Shown here: positions 48,206 to 64,000 of the stretch, piece by piece
How the letters are laid out: each line of letters opens with the position of its first letter
Position numbering within the stretch: position 1 is the first letter of the stretch
Source: Chamaea fasciata
Lineage: Eukaryota > Chordata > Aves > Passeriformes > Sylviidae
Length of the DNA stretch: 64,000 bases
Assembly (NCBI GenBank): GCA_029207755.1
Contig: JARCOQ010000002.1
Span: 56,757,172-56,821,171 of the forward strand
Direction of reading: 5' to 3'
Position numbers and translations under genes: made by a program
Notes under the pieces: generated by a model
Databases searched by the model: none
What the model was told of the DNA's origin: nothing
Seen by the model: the letters and a program-made list of their open reading frames with translations, nothing else

Positions 48206-51200
48206 AGGAAGCTGCTTTATTTAATTTTTAGTATTGTTTTCTGATAGGGGAATCACTTAAAAGATAAGGTAAGGATGTGAATGTACTGCTTCAAAAGAGA
48301 AGCTGGCATGTGTAGGAGCAAAATGTGCATTCAGTGAAGAGGATGAGATTATTACGATGCTTGATGCAGACACAAAATACCCACTTGGGAGTCCTTCCAC
48401 CTGTGTGATAAGTTTAACTGTGGTCACAGTCATGGAAGATAGCAAATTTGTTGTGACTGGAAATTTTTACAGAAAAATAGGTCCTCTGACTACCTTTTAA
48501 ATTCAAAATAGGTTTACCTGGAATCAAAGCCAGTAGGCAGTTGCTTCAAGTTATGTAATTTCTCAATACTAGAAAGAACAACTTGTATGTCCTTAATTGT
48601 TTCCATCAGTGCAGCTTTATTGTCATGATCAAATTGTAAATAACAATAGGGGAAAAGAATTGAGAATCTATGTACTGTCTGTGCTTGTACTTCCTGAATA
48701 CAAGTTTGCAGGGACCTGGAGATGCTCAAAAGCCATCTGGATATGCTCCTGGGCGCCTGGCTCAAGATGTCCCTTCTTGAGCGAGGTGGTTGGACAAGTG
48801 CACTTCCAGGGGTGCCTTCCAACCTCAGCCTTTCTGTGCTTCCATGAGAGATGAACTCAGAAAGTTGTGCTAAAAGTGCTTTGTCCATGTTCCACTGTCT
48901 TCTTGGGAATTCTGAGACAGCCTAATGTTCTGTCATCCTAGAAACACCATGAATTGCAAATACTGATAGCACCATGAAAGCCACTTCTTTCCTTGTGAAC
49001 CATTGGATACTGTTTAAAGTTTGCTGCTTTTCCTTGCTTTCCTAATTATGTGGGGGTTTCCACATCGTTCGTTTTTCTGCCTGTTGTATTTGTATTGGAC
49101 GTGTTATTTTCCTACAGTGTCAATTGGATGAGCTTGGTAAAATAGAAAGGCTGTTAGAACAGGTGTTTTTAATAGGACGAGTGAAGTCTGCAGCTGTTAG
49201 GTATTAAATGATGATTGAAAATTAAAGAGGAGGAAGGAAGGAAGGATATATTCTGTTGCTCCTCAGGAATAAGAACCTAGATAGTGCAGTGATGCTGGGA
49301 AAGTGCAGTGTGTTTTTTCCCCACTATTGTTACTATGCCTGTGCAGTAGAGAGATACCAAGACTTTAAAATCTCACAAATGTTAAAAAGAGAGGGGTTTT
49401 TTGGATGTAGACCATGACTACAAATCTCGACATAATTGCAGTTTCTTGATGCACTGAGGTCATGATTATCTTGCAGTGCAGGCTGGGCAGTGGTTTCTTT
49501 TGCATCACTTCTGGCTTCAGAATTGATACGTGTTTTTCAAAGCTCAAATTTAATAACCCTCAGAACTGAATGTTACTATGCTCTTTGAATGCAATGAACC
49601 AAGGTGGATTTGATTTAGGAAGGGTTTTGTGTGCCCTACCTCTTGACATTTACTGAACAGTGTCTGCTTCTTGGAAGAGTTTCTCAAAGCATATACTTGG
49701 GACATGTTTCAGTGAAGATTTTTTAGCTTTGGTGTGAGGCTTTTCTTGACCTTCAGAGAATTCTGAGTAGCTGGTTGCTTAATATGTAGAGCATTTGCCC
49801 ATCCATATGGGATGCTAACATTGGAGTTGATTTGATTTGGAATAGGTACTTGAACTCCATTCTCCCAGATAAGTGCTTTGCTGCTTTTTATTTATGCACA
49901 AAAGCATTTCTTCCTTTTTAATGTAGAAGGAAGACAAATGTCTGAGTGCTTCACTTTGTCACAAAATTGGGTTCTTGTCTCTTGGCTAGCCTTGCTTTAT
50001 AAATGTCATTCAGAGTACTTAACAGAGCTTAGCAAAGGCTTGCTGTGGGGAAAAACCTAGGTAAAAATCTCTTAAATAGAAATTAAAAAGTAATTTGAAG
50101 ATGTTTTCTGCCAATCAAGTTGCTCTTACTTACTGAAGAGAACCTAGTGAAGGTTCCTCTGTCTTTCACTTACTGAAAGACCATGGGATTATTATGTCAG
50201 ATAAACACAATATATTATTGTATTAAGTGGGTACTGTTTCACTGCTTTGAGATTCAGTTCACTTAGCTTAAGGCAGAAAGTAAAATAAAATGCATTGCTA
50301 CGTACGTACTCTTGAGGCATATGTAATGCAAATATAATGCTTTAGCTTCAGGCTAAAACTTGTAGCAATCAAGTGGTAGAGCTCCCTGTCCATCTCAATC
50401 CTGTAAACCAAGTTTGCAAGTCTGGACAATTCCAGCATGTTTCTGAGCACAGGCAGATAACCTGTGTGTGTTCCTCCTTCATGTTTAGGCTAATCAGTAA
50501 TGGCAGGTCTTGTTGCCTTATAGGCAGAGGGGAATGTGTGTGGGGGGGAGAAGTGTTGGGGTTTTTGTTTGGAGGGGATTGGATTAAATCAGTAGGCAAA
50601 ATTTCCTTAGAAAGCTGGTGGGAAGGTGCTTCATGAACTTTGTGAACAGTGTTATTTTGGTCTTGTCAAAACACACACACAAAATGGCACCAGAAGCTGT
50701 AGATCAAGAGAATGCTAGCAGGAGCTTGGGCATTGAATAGAGGCTCTGAAAAAAAACAGTGCAAAGGGAATTTCCTTTGGGACTGGAGAGGGTGAGTGGA
50801 ATATGTAGGAGCACTGATAATGATTTGGCTGGAGGAAGAGAACTGCGTGCAAGGACAGAGTGGATGATGTTTTTTAATTGTGTTCAAACTCCTTGAGGGT
50901 TTTTTTCCCAGGCCTTTTGGTCATCTGTAGATAGAAATGTCTGGAAGACCAAGGCAGTTTCACCTCTGTGCTCTGATTTGTACAGATGCAAATACTGGAA
51001 CAGGACAGCAAGATGTAACGGTTCCCATTTAATACCATAGATGGAATTGCTCTCTGCTCCTGCTCTCGAGGAAGATGCCTGCTGCAGATTAAGGCTGCCT
51101 CTCTCATCTTTGGTATACGTGCTTGTGAAAGCCCAGTTTGTAAATGTGTGTTTGCAAAAGGCTAGCTGAGCCTCTCAGAAGCAGAAGATGGTGTTCCTGG

Positions 51201-53984
51201 TTCAGTCTGTCTTTTGCCCTTTCTGAGCAGAGGTTCTGTCCACCCAGACATGTCAATCAGCAGTCAGATCATTGCCAACTGTAGTTTTATGCTTCACTAC
51301 TTTTTTTTTTTTTTTTTCCTCCCCTGCACTGCATGGAACAAGTGATTAGTCTGTTCTTCACTGAAGCTTTCTTGGAATTTTTTTTGTGCTGCAGTAGGGA
51401 TGAAGTGTTCCATGGGAGGTAGAAGCCACATTGCCCCTTTTCCGTGCCTCCCAGCTTATTTTTTTGCTTTCTCAGTGTAGATACAAGTGGAGGGTGATTC
51501 CTGTATGAAAAAGGACAAAGGGTTCATGTGTTTTAAGTGGGGAGAAAGGGAACTGTAGATTTAGAAAAAAAGACTCCTGCCTTCCCATCGCTGGGTTTCA
51601 ATCTCTTTAACCATATGGGATTGCTCCCTGTTTTCTGTCTCTTGTTCACCAGCCTGAATTTATCCCCTTTTTCTACTCTGATCTGCTCTGCCATTCTAAT
51701 TCTCCTAGTAAAATAACATGGGAAATTAAGTTTTAAGGATAGTGGAACTGCAGTGCTGACAAACAGCCAGCCACCCACCTGTGGTGGGAGACAGTGTTGA
51801 TGACAAACTCATTCCTCTTCTCCTTCCCTAAACTTTGGCCAAAGAAAAGCTTTCAGGTCAGATTGGCTCAGGGTCAGATTCAAGGAACACCCTGCTCTAT
51901 ACTTCCCCAAATGCTCTCACGTGTGCCAAGGTACTACATTTGTGATAGCAGTAAGAAACTTCAACACTGGTAGTAAATACAGTAGTGAAAGGATCACTCT
52001 GGATGATTGGAGCTGGAGTCTGAGCCACAACTGCAAGGAGTATCACATCATCTTTTCACACAGTTGGCTTTTTGGTTTTACTGCTGTCCCTGTGTTGCCT
52101 CACAACTTTTCCTTCAAAATCAGATGTTACACAGGGTTTTTTTCCAACCTTGCTGCAGCATGAGATCTTTTAGATCTTTACTTTCCTCTCTTTGAACCCG
52201 GTATGAAGGTAAATAGGAATTTCCTTGCTTGAAGCTTGAGTTGGAGAAGACATTTTGTTGCCCATCTTTTGGAAATAGATAAACATTATGGTCACTGGGG
52301 TTTTTGTAGCATGGTGTGTACAGTTGTGTTCTTGAAATATGCCATATGTGACAGCTCTACATCCATGAGCAGGATGCTTTTTTTACTTCTTACATGCTTT
52401 GTGACTGCCTGTCGAAAGCAAACGATTACAAGCTTTTGTTGAGGAGAATTCATGTTGTTAAGTATATGTCAATGTGGAAATCACCTACAAGAAAGTTGTT
52501 TTTGTGTCTTCAGAAGGAGGCTGTTTGTTTTATTGGACACAGAGAAGCAGATGACAGGTTGCCTCAAGATGCAAAAGTCTCGTTCAGACATAGACACAGT
52601 GACATTTCTCTCTCTTTGCTTCACTTGCTGCTGCCCTTCTTTTCCTCTTCCGACAGTTCTTGAACGAGTATGTGAAAGAATTGTTACACCTTCTACATTG
52701 AAAAAAGCACAGAAAGCAACTGGGGTTTTTTAATGTGTTTGTTTAATCTGCAGTAAAAAAAAAAAAAAGGAGAACTGACTTTTCTAAGCATATGATAGAC
52801 GTACTTCTAAAACAACATAATGATCAAGGTCATTTTCAGTTTAAAAAGCAGAAACTCAAATTTAACAGGCCTTGAAATCCCACTTTAAGAAGTTTATAAT
52901 TTAAATATTTCAAAGCAAGTCTGTCCTTCAGATTAAGGGAAGGTGAAGTTTATACTAAAAAGCTACAACAGAACAAAATAGTGAATTCTATTCTCATTCT
53001 CATTTAACACTTTGCTTTTTAGATATGCAGTTTAGCATTCCACATGAGGTTGTCTTTATTTTCTTTAAGCCACGATTATGTCAAATTAATTCCTCTTTTC
53101 TGTGTGTCACGCAGTGTTAATAACATTACTGGGCTTGCAACATCTCAAGAGCTGTTTAGTCACAAAAATGAATGCTCCAGAAAGCAAACTTTAAGAAAAA
53201 TTGAACCATTTTGTTAATAAAGACGATGTAGATGGCTCCATAAACTCGGTGGTAGGGTTCAAGATGCATAGTATGGATAAAGGCGCTGTAATACCACAAT
53301 TTCTAGGCTAGAAATACTGAGTTGTTCCACCTTTGAGAGTGTTTCAGCTTAGTACCTTCCTTAGAGATTTAATGTGTAATGGAATCAATCCAAATAATTG
53401 CAGAGTTTGCCTCAGCAAAAAGGGTGAGGTGAGAAAGGAGAGAGAGAGAAAAAAAAAGGCTTTCTCTTTTTTTCCTCCTCCCTTCTGGTAAACAGTTTCT
53501 CTTGTGGAGAAGGGATGTGAGCTTCAGCAAAGCTAAAGGAACTGGTGTGAATGGCTGCTACCCATGTGAAATAAAGGGGTTGTAATCTTGTGTCAAAAGT
53601 GTCTAGTTCAAGGGTTTATAAATAACAGTGGCTGTTGTAGATTCTGAAGGGTCTTGAGACTCCTTGGTCTGCAACTGCATGTAAACACTTTTGCTGTAGT
53701 AGCTGGATAGCAGATACTTGTTAGACACTACAGCGGTATCATGGATACAGGATTCTTGGTGCTGGGACTTTGATGTTGGGATGTGCGAAGGGTTTTGATT
53801 CTGCGGCCACGCACATTCCCTTCCACAGCCCCTTCTCCTGCTGTTTGTTTCCGATTTAACACAATGTGTGCTTTCCCGTGTCCCCTGGAGCAGCTTTGTG
53901 GGAAAGGTATGCTGTAATTGGTTTATAACCATTCATAATGACCTGGCAACTCTGAATAGCAACAGGGAGCAACTTAACTTGTGA
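48206..53984. other. Intergenic region between the convergent SUGT1 and CNMD 3' ends
   Basis: About 5.8 kb, AT-rich, with one CR1 fragment (48711-48845) and a T tract around 51301-51317. Chance ORFs only; the longest frames (124 codons on - at 48514-48888, 109 codons on - at 53603-53932) show no domain I recognise. Confidence 0.65.
48711..48845 (+). mobile_element. CR1 LINE 3'-end fragment
   Basis: GGGACCTGGAGATGCTCAAA, CATCTGGATATGCTCCTGG, AGGTGGTTGGACAAGTGCAC, GTGCCTTCCAACCTCAGCC and TTTCTGTGCTTCC follow the order of the CR1 3' end. A 124-codon minus-strand ORF overlaps it and is best treated as chance. Confidence 0.8.
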
Positions 53985-53990
53985 TTTATT
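53985..53990 (-). terminator. CNMD: Candidate CNMD poly(A) signal (AATAAA on minus strand)
   Basis: TTTATT on the + strand, about 450 bases past the CNMD stop. A further candidate is at 53055-53060. Confidence 0.45.
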
Positions 53991-54437
53991 TAAGTAAGCT
54001 ACATGGATTAAAGGCACTCCCAAGTGTTCAAGTTGAGCTAGTTGCTTAATTGGACGTAAATTTTCACATATAGCTTGGAAAGAGAGGAGTTTGTTTTGAA
54101 AGGCTGAATCTCAGTGTATGGGCAAGCTTCTGGACTGCTAAACCAATTGTGAGCAAAGTTTAATACTGTCTTTTTTTGGGATGTCTCAGTTTTTTAATTC
54201 AGCAAGTGCTAGTGTACCCTTGCCTCTTGTAAATCTAATGGAAAATTAACTTGAGATTTTAATTTGCGGTTGGAATATTTGACCTTGCTTTTGGTTCAGA
54301 AAAACAAGCTCTGATTTTGTAAGGCAGGATCAGTACCGCTGCTTTGGTTTTAGCCTTTTACCAGTTCATTGTATTCCTGCTGATTTTGTCAAGGCTCCAG
54401 TTTTGGATTGGGTTTTTTTTTTGGTGAAGGGATTTTC
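53985..54437 (-). other. CNMD: CNMD 3' untranslated region (probable extent)
   Basis: Minus-strand sequence between the CNMD stop and the first strong downstream AATAAA (TTTATT on +). The extent is inferred from that signal. Confidence 0.5.
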
Positions 54438-61277
<6,840 letters not shown>

Positions 61278-61489
61278 CTGCAAAAGCAGAAGGCAGAGGG
61301 TTGTGCACAGCCCTCCAGCTCCTCACCACCCCCAAGAAAGTGCTTCAGCTCTGCTAAAATTGCTACTGAATTTCCAGTCTGAAGGCTAATCTTATTTAAA
61401 ACTAGAAGCAATAAAATGCTCTTCCTTCATCATTTTAGCGTCACAATTTTGGTCAAATTGGTTTAGAAGTTTTTGCTTGAGTTCTGAAA

Positions 61490-61500
61490 GGGGGGGGGGG
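61490..61500 (+). repeat. Poly-G tract (11 G)
   Basis: Eleven consecutive G in a CNMD intron; C on the transcribed-gene sense strand. Confidence 0.95.
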
Positions 61501-62139
61501 TGTTAATGTAAGTGCTTCCATGCAGGCTGTAGGCTACTTGGAGTACCTCTGTTAATGAATCAGTTGACATGATTTGAACTGTAGCTTAGCACCTAACGTA
61601 GGCAGTCTTGAAACTGTGTTAGCTGGTGGTGTGGTACCTTTGTGACACAGTTTTATAAAATGTGGGGGCAGCTTGGTTCAGTTTGTACAAATAAGTGACT
61701 ATGACAGCAAAGGGAAGTTTGTGATGGGCAATTTGGTGCAGAAATCTGTGTGTGGGACTTCGTCTGGCCTACCGGGGTGAAATGCAATTGCATAAACCAT
61801 AGATGTCTAGTTTTAAGCAAGAGGAGGAGCCAGTCTCCTCCATGTGCTGGGATGTACCTTTCAACCCTGTGCCAGAACCTCAGGCATGACCATTTTGCCA
61901 CTGTCTGAGGTTTCTATGCTTCTACTGTAGGTTTTGGGGTATCCATAAAAGAAGTCTCTTCTACATTATAAATTTAGATACCGTGTAAATGGCAAAACTT
62001 CTGTGTTTTTCATGTAGTTGCACAAACTCCAGTCAACCACTTGAACGTAATTACCTACTGCCCTTTAAGTTGTGCTGGTTTTCTGCCTGGCCTCTAGCTG
62101 CCAGGAGAAAGGGGTGTGGGTGTCAGCATGACTCCTCTC

Positions 62140-62665
62140 ATCTGCCTTGAAGGGGTATCATGGATGCCTTTGTTTGGAGTTTTGGGTGCCATAGTGTAAG
62201 AAAGACATTGAACTGTCAGGGAGTGTCCCAAGGAGGGCAAGGACAATGGTGAAGGGCCTTGAGGGGAAGCCTGATGAGCAGCTGAAGTCACTTGGTCTGT
62301 TCAGCCTGGGAGGAGACTGAGGGGAGAGCTCGTAGAAATCTACAACTTCCTTGTGAGGGGAAGAGGAGGGGCAGGCACTGATCTCTGTGGTGCCCAGTGA
62401 CAGGACCCCAGGGAATGGCCTGAAGTTGTGTCAGGGGAGGTTCAGGTTGGATATAAGGAAAAGGTTCTGAACCAGAGGGTGACTGGGCACTGGAGCAAGC
62501 TTCCCAGGGAAGTGGTCACAGCACCAACCTGGCAGACACCAAGAAGCATTTGGACAATGCTCCCAGTACATGGTTTGATTCTTGGGGATGGTGCTGTGCC
62601 AGGAGTTGGACTTGATGATCCTTGTGGGTTCCTTCCAACTCAGCACATTGTGATCCAGTGCAGCA
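62140..62665 (+). mobile_element. CR1 LINE 3' part (longest copy in the window)
   Basis: About 525 bp in CR1 order: TGTAAGAAAGACATTGAACT, GTCCCAAGGAGGGCAAGGAC, GGTCTGTTCAGCCTGGGAGG, GTGGTGCCCAGTGACAGGAC, GGGAGGTTCAGGTTGGATAT, TTCCCAGGGAAGTGGTCACA, TTGGACTTGATGATCCTTGT, GGGTTCCTTCCAACTCAGC. It retains more of the 3' end of the second ORF than the other copies but has no long intact frame. It is inserted antisense to CNMD. Confidence 0.9.
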
Positions 62666-64000
62666 TGAGATGGATGGTACTGGGGCACCTGAGCCATGTC
62701 CTGTGTGTCTGCAGGCCCTGTGTAGCTGCACGCATTCCCTTCGAAACAAAATGACAACCAAAAGCAGTGAGAAGGGATGGCTATGCATGGATGGGTGCAT
62801 TAGGACATAAGGCTTTGTGGTGTACCAAGTGTGCTAGGAATACCTTATATTGCCAAATCTGAGCCTTCTCTGACCATGCAGTCATTCCAGCAGTGCCAGT
62901 CAATCCAAAACTGCTAATGTAAATACCAGTCTGTTAGAAGCACATCTCTCCAGTTGCTCTCTCCTTTGTGTGCATTCTTGGCTGAAAAGCCAAGTGGCAT
63001 CATCCCTTTCCTGAGGTTGTCCCTGGCCTTCTGTAATTACAAGCAGGCACTGTCCCTGGGAGGTCCCTTCAGCTGGTTGGTGTCAGAAGCTGATTCCTGA
63101 CCTGATTGTGGCAGGCAGTATCTCACCAACAACACACGTGGAGGCAAAATGAGTTCAGCGTCTCTCCAGTGGACTGATGCTTTTGTACAGATGTGAAATG
63201 GCACGGGCAAATGAGAGGAGCTCGCTGTGGATGCTCTTACTCAGCTGCTAATAATGTTGCTATGGTGATGCTAATGAGAGTTGCAGAAAGGCAGAACCAC
63301 AGCTGCTGGGAAAGTTGGGGTCCAGCATCTCCTGGCACGGATTTGTTTGTTCTTGCTGAAAAGCCAAGGAGCTGGATTTCCTTGCCCTTCTAGATCCAGC
63401 AAGGGAGAGGTGGCTGCTCCAGAGGCAGAGATGCTTCCTAGCAGCAGCATCTTTATTTTAGGGCTGCTTTGACTTACAGAAGGCTTAACTCTGAAGTTGA
63501 GTGTTTTGCACCTGAGAACATTTAACTGCAGGGTCTGGGCCCTATAAATGGGTTTCTGCAGCATCACACAGATGTGCCTTAGTAGCTCAGGGCAGCTCAG
63601 AAACTCACTCTATCCGAGCTGCTAATCTCTGCTGAGTTTTGGCATCTTTTAGTCCAGGCTCTGTGCTGAGCAGCCACAAGTTCCTGGGGTGCCCAGGTAT
63701 GTTTGCTGTCAGCCCAAGTGGCCAGCACCTGGCATTGGTGCATGGATACAGAAACTGAGCTAAATGCCTCCATCCTCTACCATGAGATGAACCCAGGCAA
63801 AGCCATGGAGAGCAGCTCCCATCCCTGACCTCAGGGCAAAGGAAGCTCCCCAGGTAAGCACTGTGGAGTGGTCTCTCCTTGGTGTCTCCTTGGCTTACTG
63901 TGTCGACCCTATGCTCCTCAAACAGGGATGTTTGGGGGAGGTGTTTTTGCCAGTTCAAACCACATGAGATCATGCAAGAGTTGTGTCACAGCCTGACAGA

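Larger units (their letters stand above)
61278..64000 (-). other. CNMD: CNMD intron (continues beyond the window)
   Basis: At least 2.7 kb. It contains an 11-base G tract (61490-61500) and the longest CR1 copy in the window (62140-62665). I looked for the preceding CNMD exon, which should end in NDFQN-like sequence at a phase-0 donor, and did not find it, so it is probably past 64000. Confidence 0.75.

Noticed and set aside
48514..48888. 124-codon minus-strand ORF between SUGT1 and CNMD
   Set aside because: About a third of it is the reverse strand of a CR1 fragment (48711-48845). The remainder has no domain I recognise and no splice context.
53603..53932. 109-codon minus-strand ORF just past the CNMD 3' UTR
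   Set aside because: It lies downstream of the likely CNMD poly(A) signal, lacks known motifs, and its composition is unremarkable.

Overview
The window is vertebrate nuclear DNA with GT-AG introns, one GC-rich CpG-island promoter in otherwise AT-rich sequence, and genes spread over tens of kilobases. It looks avian. Several fragments match the 3' end of CR1 LINEs, the dominant bird retroposon. One solo LTR at about 45922-46435 has the layout I know from songbird endogenous retroviruses, so a passerine is the best guess. Three protein-coding genes can be read with confidence. I see no tRNA, rRNA, CRISPR array or bacterial-type feature.

Region 1 (1-20.2 kb, + strand) is the 3' half of ELF1, an ETS-family transcription factor. 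Four coding exons are present (4872-4955, 7993-8185, 9277-9744, 18483-19095). They carry the end of the basic linker, the whole ETS DNA-binding domain and the C-terminal Ser/Thr/Gln-rich region, followed by a 3' UTR of about 1.1 kb. The 5' exons lie outside the window.

Region 2 (22.4-48.2 kb, + strand) is a complete SUGT1 gene, the HSP90 co-chaperone SGT1. Its CpG-island promoter starts about 2.2 kb after the likely ELF1 poly(A) site. Thirteen coding exons, including a 17-nt microexon, join into an uninterrupted 333-residue frame: three TPR repeats, a CS domain and an SGS domain.

Region 3 (about 54.0-64 kb, - strand) is the 3' part of CNMD (chondromodulin, formerly LECT1), convergent with SUGT1. 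Four exons encode most of the BRICHOS domain, the processing linker and the complete cysteine-rich mature angiogenesis inhibitor. The 5' exons (cytoplasmic tail, membrane anchor, start of BRICHOS) lie beyond 64000.

The rest is intron and intergenic sequence with CR1 fragments, one solo LTR, microsatellites and homopolymer tracts. The three genes have unrelated functions: transcription control, chaperone/kinetochore assembly and cartilage matrix. No novel multi-gene system is visible. The points worth a second look are mainly about splicing and repeats: a 29-copy hexanucleotide pyrimidine repeat beside an ELF1 3' splice site, tandem acceptors, a microexon, a near-perfect 50-nt hairpin, and a rebuilt processing linker in CNMD.
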